This document shows, piece after piece, positions 49,136 through 59,250 of a stretch of DNA of 64,000 nt. Source of the DNA: Blasia pusilla (lineage: Eukaryota; Marchantiophyta; Marchantiopsida; Blasiales); contig CM114275.1 in NCBI GenBank assembly GCA_050084515.1, forward strand, positions 6,510,001 through 6,574,000. The letters run 5' to 3'. Below the pieces are notes generated by a model. The model made no database searches, was not told where the DNA came from, and worked only from the letters and a program-made list of their open reading frames with translations. Position numbers and translations under genes: made by a program. Position 1 is the stretch's first letter. Every line of letters begins with the position of its first letter.

Positions 49136-49695
49136 ATTTCAAGATGGAGTCGAGAGGGCCTTGACAGTACTTCTTTGTATTTTATTCTTTCTGAGAAATC
49201 CGGTACTTTCCTTTGTTACTGTTTCTAACTGGGCAGGCGGCTATTTTCCTTATGAACTGGGATGACTGCTCACTCATGTAAGATGGGGACTCCAGAAGTG
49301 CCTGACATATCCGAAATTGTGTGGGACTTGTATCTTTTTCCCCCTGCACAGATTCACTCAAAGATTTTACATTTCAGAACATCACTGACAGCTGATTCCT
49401 CGGCAATTGAAGCTGGACTATCGACCATAGGACCTGAACTTCCCTCTACTAAAGCCTCAGGTACAGAGTCCTTGGGTTATTTGACTGGGGCAGATTTTGG
49501 GTTTTCATCTGCTCTTCTGATCTCTAGTATCGCCCTTAAGCAAATGTAGTAATTAGCCGCAGCCGGCGGCTAATTTCAAGATGCAGTTGAGAGGGCTTTG
49601 ACAATACTTCTTTGTATTTTATTCTTTCTCAGAAATCCGGTACTTTCCTTTGTTACTGTTTCTAATTGGGCAGGCGGCTATTTTCCTTATCAACT
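49136..49695. repeat. Pair of about 123-bp direct repeats flanking a putative exon
   Basis: The segment from AGATG(G)AG through ACTTCTTTGTATTTTATTC to GGCAGGCGGCTATTTTCC occurs at about 49136-49258 and 49573-49695. Each is preceded by a palindromic TTAGCCGC/GCGGCTAA pair. They bracket the 49262-49549 open frame, suggesting duplication of an intron-like module around it. Confidence 0.8.
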
Positions 49696-52600
49696 GATGA
49701 CTTAGATGTTGTCCTTGCAGGGACAACATCTAAGTCAAGCTATGGAAGCAGGGTTCCCATTAGAAGATGTCGTTTATCGGACAGACTTTGCTAGGTTGGA
49801 GGAAGATGTAGATAAGGACATGGCTGTTACCATGGGAGTCGCTGGAGTGTGGGAGGTGGATTGGACCGTCTGTGATAAGGATATGGTCATAAACTTCTTG
49901 AGCACGTTCAACCCCGACACTTCAGAGGGGATGCTTCGACGAATCTACGGGCATACAATGTCAGAGTATGCGTTATGTATCTCTCCAGAACTCATAGCAA
50001 ATGCTTTCCAATTCAATCACCTTGGCTCATTCTTATCTATGGAGCGCCAACATACTGATCAAGAGGAGCCAAGAATTTATTCCAAGTACCTCACCAAGCT
50101 GGACAAGAATAGCCACGGATACAAGCTAGGGTGTGTTGTGCCAGAGAACTTTCGGGCACTACTATTACAACTGAATCGTTGCTTTCATATGAAAGCAAAC
50201 CCGAGTGTGTCCTGCAAGCATGTTATCAATGGCATGTCGGGCTTGGGAAGGGATTCCGGTGGATTGGGCAAGCTATGTCTACAGGAAACTCATGCTTGAT
50301 ATCAGGCAAGTCCTCCGACCAAGAGCCAAGAGAGAGAAAGTGAGAGAAAGCGGGGTTGGAGTTATTTTGACCATTCTCTTCAACCATGGTGATGATCCGA
50401 CCTCACATGAGGTGACTGTAGTAGAGGCCACCCTAGTATCAGATCCGAAATTGAAAGGGAAGGAAAAGCTGAGTGGGACTCCACCGACCGAGCCCAAGAA
50501 TCCTCGGAAGAGGAAAATTGCAGGAAAGGAGGAGAGTGAGCCCAGAGACAAATCAGAACGATTGCGCATAAAACTGAAGCTACCTACCAAAGACACTACA
50601 ACAGGGAAGGCACAAACTTCAGATGATAGCGATGATTTCATTGCTCAAAAGAAAATACCTAGAAATAAGAGTTCCTCACATGGAGCCGGGAAGGAGCTTC
50701 CACAATCGCAGATGAAGAATCCGAAGTCTCGGCCAAAAACCCAAGGAAAGAAGAATGTGAGGGTTCTAACCATTTCTATTCATTTTGTTTAAGTTTCTTG
50801 GCTATATGCATGAACGGCGGCTATTCACAGCCCAAGGCACTTGCAAGCATTAACCTACGGCTAAATTATAGACGAATAGCAGCCGGCGGCGGCTATTCAC
50901 AGCCTTTGCACAAAGATGCCAGAATGAACCGACGTCTATTACAGCAGAAGCCGGCGGCTATTTTAATTCTCTGGATGGCGACTAAGAGCAGCCGCCGGTG
51001 ACTATTAAGCCCGCTTTTGGACTAAAAACAATAGCAGCCGGAGGGGGGCTATTCACAGCCATTGTACAAGGTCGACGGCTATCCATAGCGTTTGGGCAAG
51101 GCTACTAGCTTACACAAGGCTGTCTACACTATTTTTTGTTTTCTTTATATGTAAATATAACTTTTGGGGTTCATTGGTGTGTACTAGGGGACGTCTACAC
51201 TTCCAGCAAAAGTCAAGAAGGAAGATGATTCGGCAACTCTGCCGATTGCTCCGAATTCGAATCCAAGTGTAAGTAGAGTAAGATTTCATCATAGATTGGC
51301 ATTCTTTCATGTAGATATGTCTAAACGTTTTCTCAAAAAGCAGATTCCCCTAAGGACTCCTCCTTCCATAGAATCCAAAGCTGGTGTAAAAAGACTTGCT
51401 ATCCTTTCCTTTTGCAGATGAGGATGTCAATTGTGAAGTTCGTAGTCTTATAAATTTATTTTTGGGTGCTCTGAGAATACTACTACGTCTAGTCGACCTC
51501 GCCGCAAGAGAATGGAGATTTCAAGGTTGGGTATTGCAAAGAATGGGGCCTGCAAATGAGAGCAATGTCATTGTAGAGGAGCATATTTCAGGCCTCCCTA
51601 CGGCTTCAGGGGAAAGTGAAGGTCTAAAGGAACCCCATGTCGAAGAGGAGCAGGGTGAACCCGTCTGTGAGGTGGGTGTCATTGATACTCATAAGGTCAT
51701 AGATGAGGTGATCAAAGGCATCACAGAGGAATTAAATACTGCTGAGGACAAGGCAGCGGAGGATTCAGAAGATCATGTCATTCATTTGGAGGATAGTGAA
51801 GTAAAGGAGCCTGACAAGAAGGATGCGGCTAGCCCTCTGTCCAATCCGAATGACACTCACACCAACAGGCATGATTCACCTTCACCTATACATGGAGTGA
51901 AGAATGGAGAAAGCAAAGGGAATGAGCAACGGAAAGATGGTATCGATGGCTTGGATTGGCAAGAATTTGGGAACTTGCCTGAATGGAACACTCAGAAGGT
52001 AGGAGGTTGGGAAGTTCCCAATGTTTCTCAGTTCGGGCCTTCACAACACCGTAGGGAGTCTCTAGGCACCACAAGGAAAGACACGACAGATGCACCTATG
52101 AAGATCACTACAGAGGGCCCTCATGGGAACATGGCAAGCGGCACACCACGTGCTCACCCTACAACAATGACCAAGGCCCAGCTTTTCGTGGAGCCTATGG
52201 TGATTACCCGAGGCTCTCAAACCATGGACAAGTTTCTTGTGAACAGAATGAGTCAAAGCCCGACCATATGTTCACAAAGTGGATCAACAATTGCAAAAGA
52301 TAGTATCCCCGAGGTGCATATGGTTAACCGAGCGTGTACCATGTGAACAACTATGTGCAAACTGAGGACTCCACATGGTGGTTGAATCACATGCGGTCCA
52401 AAGCGCTAGCAATGGTTCCAACACGCGGTGCTCCACAACCCAAACCATCAAGTGAAGATGGTGTACTCCCTAATGCTGGGGGGGCTGAAGGTTTGGACGG
52501 AAAAGAAGATGGGCTCAAATCACAGAAGGTATTCTGCCAATCTTCAATTGCCCGTCTTCCTTAATATGGCCTCTATTCTCCAATCGTTGTTCACAAATTG

Positions 52601-53421
52601 CACATGGATTTTTTGCATTCTCAGTGGAGGAGTCAACGTATAGGTGAAGGTTTACTCTATGCTTGTTGGATTGTCCCAAAACCCTATCCAAAAATCCTTA
52701 CTGATCACAACCGGCGCCTATTCACTATGGGCGGCTATTCACACAGCCTTAGTGATCACAACCGGCGGGTAAACATAGCCGGCGCCTATTCATAGTGGGC
52801 GGCTATGCACACCCAATGCCAATTTCTAGGCGGTGGCTAACGGCTATTCACAGGCTTTGTGCGTAGCACAAAGTGGGGCTAATCACATACGACAGCTTTT
52901 TTCCATTGTAGTTTATTTCATGTACACTTTCCGTTTGTCTTTGGATGTAGGGACCAACGGAAGAAGTACCAGAGGAAGACCCGAGTGTGCCACAAGGAGG
53001 GTTTCTGATTGATGAGAGAATCATACAATTGTGGATTAACCATTTGGGGATGCTCGCGGAAGATGTGGTGCATTTGGAGTGTTGGGAGGACAAAATTCAT
53101 CTCACTGAACGAACCACAGCTAGAGTAGACAAGTATGTTGAAGTCCTAGAGCTAAGGCACGCAACTCTTCTCGCTGACAGAGGAGATCTCATTACAAAGT
53201 TAGGAGTGACCGGCTATGACAACAAAGGTGGGTGGGAAGAAGCCTTGCGTAGAGTGACAACCTTGCAAGATTCGGCAGCAAGGAATTCACAGTTTATTCG
53301 TGATCTCTTGAGTAGGCTAGATGTGTCAACAGACGGCTTGGACGAGGCATCCTGTTTCTCCAGGGCTCTAGTGGCTATTGTTGACTTGCAGCGGTTGGAT
53401 TCTTCAGGTCCAAGCATGTAA
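49262..53421 (+). CDS. Accessory multi-exon gene of the giant MULE, transposon-associated protein
   Basis: Tentative exons: 49262-49549 (uncertain), 49721-50756, about 51191-51268, 51418-52528 and 52951-53421. The second exon's FLSTFNPDTSEGMLRRIYGH, CISPELIANAFQFNHLG and, in a shifted frame, IPVDWASYVYRKLMLDI with GVILTILFNHG resemble the 'putative plant transposon protein' domain common in plant TE-linked ORFs. That assignment is from memory and unverified. A Lys/Glu-rich basic region (PRKRKIAGKEE) follows, then a long acidic low-complexity region. The last exon (residues WINHLGMLAEDVVHLECWED to RLDSSGPSM) is predicted helical, with coiled-coil-like heptads. A one-base frame change near 50250 interrupts the domain. 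Introns at 49550-49720, 50757-51190 and 52529-52950 all carry CGGCTA repeats. Function is unknown; location suggests a transposition accessory or cargo. Confidence 0.5.
49699..49736 (+). repeat. Perfect 16-bp inverted repeat over a predicted splice acceptor
   Basis: GACTTAGATGTTGTCC (49699-49714) and GGACAACATCTAAGTC (49721-49736) are exact reverse complements separated by TTGCAG. The TTGCAG loop is the best 3' splice site for the accessory gene's second exon, so the acceptor AG would sit in the loop of an RNA hairpin. Confidence 0.85.
50757..51190 (+). repeat. Accessory-gene intron with GGCGGCTATT repeats
   Basis: Contains GGCGGCTATTCACAGCC twice (about 50816 and 50888) and variants CCGGCGGCTATTTT and GGGGGGCTATTCACAGCC. 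It starts at an AAT/GTGAGG donor. The acceptor is uncertain. Confidence 0.6.
52529..52950 (+). repeat. Accessory-gene intron with CGGCTATTC repeats
   Basis: Between the AAG/GTATTC donor and the GGATGTAG/GG acceptor are ACCGGCGCCTATTCA, GGGCGGCTATTCACAC and GGCGGTGGCTAACGGCTATTC motifs. Both adjoining exons lack them. Confidence 0.6.
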
Positions 53422-53479
53422 TAAATCTTTGTAAAGTTCCTTTTTGTTTTATGTTGAAACGATGATCACATCCATGTTG

Positions 53480-53960
53480 TATAATGTATGTCAAGCGCTG
53501 GAATTTGTGCACTTCCACCCCAAACCCTACAACCTGCGGCTAAAACGCTCATCAGCCCTGGGGCTGCGGCTACAACCGGCGGCTAACTCCAAACCCTGAA
53601 CCCTAAACCTGCGGCTAAAACCTAGAGCTAAAACCTGCAGCTAAAACCTGCAGCTAAAACCTGCGGTTAAATTGGTCCATCCTCTCCCCCTTGGCTGAAA
53701 CTTCATCAGCTCACTGCAATGCCATGACACACTGGAGCTGCGGCTAAAACCTGCGGATAAATCCAAACTTCCACCCTAAGCCTGCGGCTAAAACCTGCGG
53801 TTAAATTGGTCCATCCTCTCCCCCTTGGCTGAAAATCAGCTCACTGCAATGCCATGACACACTGGAGCTGCGGCTAAAAGCTGCGGCTAAATCCAAACTT
53901 CCACCTTAAGCCTGCGGCTAAATCCATGACTAATTGGTCCCTCCTCTATGGAAATGGTTC
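53480..53960. repeat. Terminal block of CTGCGGCTAAA repeats with a 136-bp duplication
   Basis: (C)CTGCGGCTAAAACC units dominate. A segment including TTGGTCCATCCTCTCCCCC and CACTGCAATGCCATGACACA occurs at about 53670 and again about 136 bases later. Lies between the accessory gene and the right TIR. Confidence 0.85.
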
Positions 53961-54023
53961 TAGAACAATTACCGGACTTCCCGGTAACTCATATCCCATG
54001 AACAGGGTGTTGTAGGTAAGAGC

Positions 54024-54094
54024 GCCACTCAAGCAAGAGATTTCGGAGAGTGTCCACTTAAGCAGCATAAGTAGGGCAGGGGGCCACTTAAACA
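54024..54094 (-). repeat. Right terminal inverted repeat of the giant MULE
   Basis: Inverted copy of 37434-37504 with 8 mismatches; contains the three CCACT(C/T)AAGC-type repeats in reverse. Its last base abuts the right copy of the 166-bp direct repeat. Confidence 0.92.
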
Positions 54095-54260
54095 AAAAAA
54101 TGGGTGTGGGCTTACCTTACTTGAGTCTACGCGGCAAGCTTGGATGCAGGCCGCGGGTACCCGAGTGGCATGTCCTTTTCCGTGCAACCTTACTCCTCGT
54201 CTAAGGTATTCTTGAAACCAATATTATGCGTCCCTTTTATGGCAAAAGATTTTTAAGTTG
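54095..54260. repeat. Right copy of 166-bp direct repeat
   Basis: Matches 37260-37425 with three substitutions and no indels. Includes the tail of the hAT-like element and its right target duplication CTCCTCGT. After 54260 the sequence is new, so this junction marks the original right flank. Confidence 0.95.
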
Positions 54261-55780
54261 GCCTATGTATACTATCGAGGCATCATCTCCTCATCATTTA
54301 TTATGCCACCAAGCTTTAGTTGGACATGTGTTACAACTCAACCTATCTAAAACTTGGTTGACTCTTCACAATGGATAATACTATGAAGAATAGCTCTCCC
54401 CCATATGAACTATATCCATATTCAAAAAAAATTTGTTCACAAGGAATCAAAGATAGCATAAGATACTAAAAAAATGATCTATCCTAATTTTTTAGTTATC
54501 TTATTGGATAAGCACCCTTTTAAGTTGTATTAAACTCAAAATTGTGTGCAATTGGAATGAAGGTTCCTTCATGGATTTTCCAAAAATAGTTGCTCATGCT
54601 AAGCTATTATTTTTAGAAAGGTCAAAGATCTCTTCTAATAATCTCCATACTCTATAAAATTGATGACGTGATCTTGCATACGCAAGATCACGTCATCAAT
54701 GCATCATTCCATGATGAATCTTTGCTTATTTTAGATTACTCACTCCATAAGAAGTAATCTCTATTTCTTCAATTTTAAAATATTTTGTACCATATATATC
54801 ACAATGAGTATTAAATCTTCCATTTATATATAGCCACGTACGACTTACCAATTTAACTTTTAGCAAGAGCTTTGCTTGTTTATTATCTCTATAACGAGAG
54901 CCCCAAATGGATGTGCAATTTCTTGTTGCTCCATCTCTTGAGGCATAACTTTCAAAACTATGTCACATGTACTTCGTAAAATTTTCAATGGTAGATCGTC
55001 ATACATATTATTCCATTCAATAGTCCTCTTCATTTCTACTAAAAGCTATTACGATTTGACTCTCGTAACAAGGGGACCAACCCAGTGTGCAAGAGCCTTT
55101 CGTTACATAGTAACCCTCTCTTCCTCAATTAATATATAGATGCGCAACTTTCTTCCAAGACTTATTATCTTGAGATTGTATTCATAAAGTAAGATGAGAA
55201 TGTCCATTTAAAATTGAAACAAATTAAGAAGATAAACACTTGAAATTACATTTCAATTTAGTTGCATCATTTCATTTCCAATTCAATTTTATTTTGAAAA
55301 TTTGATGAGAGTGAAGTTTTGGGATGGGAAGAACTAAATAAGAAATTAAATGCATGATGATGCTTAAAAAAAAAAAGGAAATGAAAATTTTAAGCCTGCC
55401 ATGCTTAATTAAAAAAACCGTAAATTCTTGAGATTTTCCCTTCATTCCACTATTATTTTGGATGCTCTTGTTACAATTATATATACCTCTACTAATTTTA
55501 TAGATCTATTAAATTTCTTTATTTATATTTAAATAATCGATAAAATTTTGTATTTGATTGTTATAAGCTATGATGTTTTGGATTTTAAAGCATTATTTCT
55601 ACATGAAATTTTGTGGATTAGGAAAACCTCTATAGACATGAAATCCATGATTTTGATATGCATCAAGAAAGGAAGCTCTTGCATAGGAAGAAAATATCCT
55701 AGAAAGTACCCTTGATAATATAGATAAACTATTTTAGGGATGAGTGAGAAGTACTAGAGAATAGGAAAATCAAGAAAAAT
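54261..55780. other. AT-rich intergenic DNA, no gene recognised
   Basis: The only structured feature seen is the hairpin at 54659-54700. Confidence 0.6.
54659..54700. repeat. Perfect 19-bp-stem hairpin containing TGACGTGA
   Basis: 54659-54677 is the exact reverse complement of 54682-54700, with a 4-base ATAC loop. Each arm contains TGACGTGA/TCACGTCA, an ACGT-core box of the bZIP-binding type. It stands alone in AT-rich DNA with no obvious terminal duplication. Confidence 0.85.
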
Positions 55781-57530
55781 GTCACATGTGAGTAGCCGAT
55801 AAGCCGAGATCTATCGTGGATAGGGCGTAGGAGCCAACAGAGTGTCTTGAATGTAACTTTGTCCCGAGGTGTCGGATGAGGTTGAGGATAAGTCCGTTGT
55901 GTCAGGAACATCGTTTCTGATAAATTTTTTGTTGAGGTCTTTCACAGCCCGATGATTTGTTGAGCAGATCACCCGCCCCTGATAACCTATGCGTGAAGGT
56001 TACCAGGAGGATAGCTATTTTTAGGAGAAGAGCCTTTTGGCTCTTCCCAACCCATATAAGGGAGGAAGATGGTTTTCCCAAGCCATCTTTCTCATGTTGG
56101 GTCGTTGGAGTACCATTCTTGCTTGTGTGTGTCAGCTAGGACTAGGTACTAGCGTCTGGATTCCTTGATAACACAGGGTGGACGAGGCTCGATATACCGA
56201 TGTAGATTGAGGAGTGGAGTTTTAGGCCGGGTGTGCCTTTTTTACTACTCTTTATTTTTACATGAGAAAGATCTTAGGGGGCTGGTGGGAATTCGTTGTT
56301 TGCATGTAGGAAATCGAGTTGCCTTGGTGGGGAGTCCCTGGAGATGATGGTTGGCATTTTGTTTTCATTTTTCGTTCGGAAGTCTGTGGGCGGAAGCGCT
56401 GTCCATTTTTCTCAGATTTTGTTGGTGTAGGTTGATGAGGGACAACAACAGAGTGGGGGTCACGCAAGACCGCTCGGGTGCACCGTAGAGTGTTGGAGCG
56501 TCGAGAGAACATTGCACAGCGGGAGTGTAGAGAAAGAAACACTTTGAGAGCTTGTATCCGCCGGAGGCTAGAGTTGCAAAGGCGGCTAGGGTTAGGTCAC
56601 AGGCGGACGGAAGGCCGGGTCGGGACGGAGGCGGACATAAGTCGAGCGGGGTGGCGACCCTATCCCTTGGGGGCCATTAAGGTCCATAGGGACACGGGCC
56701 AAGGACCCGGCCCCCTACGTGGTTGAGTCTCAGTCTACGTGGTTGGGAGCGACGTGGTAGGTGCTTTTTCTGACGTGGTTAGTGGAGTGGACGTAGTAGG
56801 CATGGCGGATGTAGTAGGGGCCAAGGTGGATATAGTAGGGCGATGTGGTAGAGGCGCGGGTGACGTGATAGACATGATGACATGGTTGAGTTCGGACGGG
56901 GTTGAGTTGAGGTTGCGAGGCGCGTCTGGGGGTGGGCGGAGAGCTTTTCAAGACGTGATGTTTTTCGAGTGTGGCTAGGATTTGCGAGGATTCTGATGGA
57001 GACATACACGCCGATGCTGATGGGAGGTTTGACATGTTGGTCGAGAGAGTGTTGTGTTGCGGAGGTTGATGTACCATATGGAGGAGTGAGTGTTGACGGT
57101 GCCGTAGGTTGGAGGGCGTGATCAGGTTACCCATTCGAGTCCCTTTTCCTGCACTTATCTTATGTGATTGAGAGTGTTGGGTGTTGGATAGTTACTGGGG
57201 CTAGATGGGTGTAGTGATGGTGACGAGTGTAGTCTTCATGCATGTGTAGCATGTTTGTGGATATATGGCGGTTTCCGAGTAGGGGTCACGTGTATGACCC
57301 GAGAGTGTCAGTGGTTTAGGTGAGTTAGTTGGGAGGCTCATGGTGAGCTCGAGTGTCGAGTGTGCGTGAGGCCGGGCGTGTCATCACGGGATTACCATTA
57401 GTGTTGGTGAGCTAGTGAGGAGTGTGGGAGACTCTTGGTGAGTCTGAGTGCTTGAGCGGGTGAGACAGGGTTGTCATCACAACGTTCTTCCCAAGTTCGG
57501 AAGAATAGGGTAGTGCGAGCATTAGTAGTG
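55780..57530 (+). other. 5' region of the Ty3-like element, possible LTR/leader
   Basis: Non-coding GC-rich sequence upstream of gag. CCCATATAAGGGAGG near 56047 could be a TATA box, and AGAAGAGCC-TTTT-GGCTCTTC forms a small hairpin just before it. From 56730 to 56900 the strand is G/T-rich with repeated GACGTGGT/GATGTAGTAGG units. No primer-binding site or TG...CA termini could be fixed. Confidence 0.4.
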
Positions 57531-57532
57531 GC

Positions 57533-58860
57533 GTGACATGTAGTGGAGTGAGATACCGAGAGGTTACGAGTGAGGAGCTACCTCAACATCCATCCGTGGC
57601 TAGATTTTCATCACTGGACAATGGGTCTGGTAACGAGATCTCAGACGGAGGCAGTGTCACTTGGCAGGAGATGGACGACACGAGCCATCCGGGTGTATGT
57701 TGTTTCTCGGGTGGAGTGGGCATCATCGACCTACATGATTTTATCCAGAAGTTTGACAGGTGGTGCGACTTCTAGGAGATACAAACCCCGACATGGTTCA
57801 ACCCTTTGATGGCATGGAAATGGTTGTTCCAACACTTGGACGACACTCCGATGGATGACTACATGAAGTTTTGATCGTTGTATTCAATAGAGATTGATGC
57901 CTGGAGGATGTATTGGGCTCCAGGGTGTGTATCCACTAGTAGTCACGAGGCATATGATGGGATCGTGAGAGGAGAGAGACCCACACCATCCGCCCGGAGA
58001 CTAGATGGAGAGGAGGGCAATGAGATAGGAAATGTGGTAGAGACCTTTAATGGTAGAGGCCCATCCAACTTGAGTCCCACAGTGGAGTTCTTCCGACAGT
58101 TGGGAAAGAGCTACCTAGGCATACGCGCCGATAAGCTAAAGAGTCTACAGTATTTTCAGCGACGATCGGGTGAGAGTCTGAGAGAGGCCTTCACGCATAT
58201 GAGGAGGCTAATCATTGCTACTTATGGAGTGACTGAGGTGCACTCAATCCAATATTGGTATGGGATTCTGGACCAAGAACTACGGAGGAGAGTCCAAGAT
58301 GCCGTAGTGATGCACCAGCGAAGCCCACATTGAAGGTGGTCTTCGAGTTGTCTGAGCGTATTGAGCTCAATATGAGTGAGGAGCAGGTAGTGACCGCTGG
58401 ATTTTCTTGAGAGTCGATGGGTCCACGAGCCACGGTGACCCCATAGGTGCCACAGCGAGCACTAGTACCACGGGAGCGGGCCACTGTGCCTAGAGAGCAA
58501 GGCGGATACCGTGAGCCTAAGAGGCAACGACCCGTATCTACATATGTTGCCCACCAGGGACCGATGTTGTCTTGTTGGACATGTGGAGAGGCCCATAGGC
58601 AGAGAGACTGCCCATAACATGGAAGAGGACCACGAGCGCCTCTGATTGTCCAAGAGGCACAGGGTCACACTAGGGATAAATATTTTGACCTTCGTCGAGA
58701 GGCACATCCATAGGTAGGCCGAGGGCCTAGGGTCGGTCGTCCTAGAGGAGGTCGAGGAGTTGTTCCTTGACGTGGTGGTAGAGGACCACCACCTGCCAGA
58801 GGAGATGGAGCGGAAGCACCAAAGATGGCACTTCTCTCGCGCATCGATTAGTTGGAGCAG
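57533..58860 (+). pseudogene. Ty3-like gag remnant with CCHC-like knuckle
   Basis: Reads GGVGIIDLHDFIQKFDRWCDF, MAWKWLFQHLDDTPMDDYM and FFRQLGKSYLGIRADKLKSL, then LREAFTHMRRLI, a typical retrotransposon capsid style. The nucleocapsid knuckle near 58573 reads CWTCGEAHRQRDC, one residue short of the usual CX2CX4HX4C. At least six in-frame stops interrupt the region, and the frame changes near 58325. Confidence 0.7.
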
Positions 58861-59250
58861 AGGATTGCTGCCATGACAATGATGCAGCTTAGGGAAGGCA
58901 CGGAGCCACGAGTAGCTAGAGTGGCTCCAACTTCTACCTCTTACCTTGACCCGGGTGAGGATCTCGCTAAAATTGGGTTTATGTGTAGTGCAGCTCAGGT
59001 TGAGGCTGCTGCGGTGGTGACTCGGGGTGATGGGAGAGGCACTGAGCCATCGAGAGGTGGAGTTGAGATTGACCCACCGGAGGGGACCGATGGGCAGCAA
59101 GCCAGGGTTCCAAAGTTGTTCACGTTGTCAAAGGCACTTCACATACCATCAATGGTGCCTCGACGACCAATAGTGCCTATAGGTCAGGAAGGTGCATCGA
59201 CATCACGAGGAGTTGGAGTGACAACTCCTATACCGGCTCGAGTGGAGTGA
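58852..59250 (+). pseudogene. Gag-pol linker segment of the Ty3-like element
   Basis: An open stretch of 132 codons, Glu/Pro/Thr-rich in parts, with RIAAMTMMQLREG following an upstream stop. No catalytic motif; it joins gag to the protease region. Confidence 0.4.

Larger units (their letters stand above)
37426..54094 (+). mobile_element. Giant composite Mutator-like (MULE) DNA transposon, about 16.7 kb
   Basis: The boundaries come from 71-bp terminal inverted repeats (37434-37504 and 54024-54094, 8 mismatches) and from the 166-bp direct repeat immediately outside. From left to right it holds: the TIR with three GCTT(A/G)AGTGG repeats about 30 bp apart; a MULE transposase gene with introns (37906-43455); a 37-bp-unit tandem array; a 2-kb polypyrimidine tract; spacers of palindromic motifs; unassigned exon-like fragments; a second multi-exon gene (about 49262-53421); a final repeat block; and the right TIR. 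Eight bases (37426-37433) lie between the direct repeat and the left TIR. The motif GGCGGCTA or its complement recurs in introns and spacers throughout. No 8-11-bp target duplication, the usual MULE signature, is visible. Confidence 0.9.

Noticed and set aside
56582-56592. Copy of the GGCGGCTA motif outside the giant MULE
   Set aside because: A single occurrence in GC-rich retroelement leader; consistent with chance.
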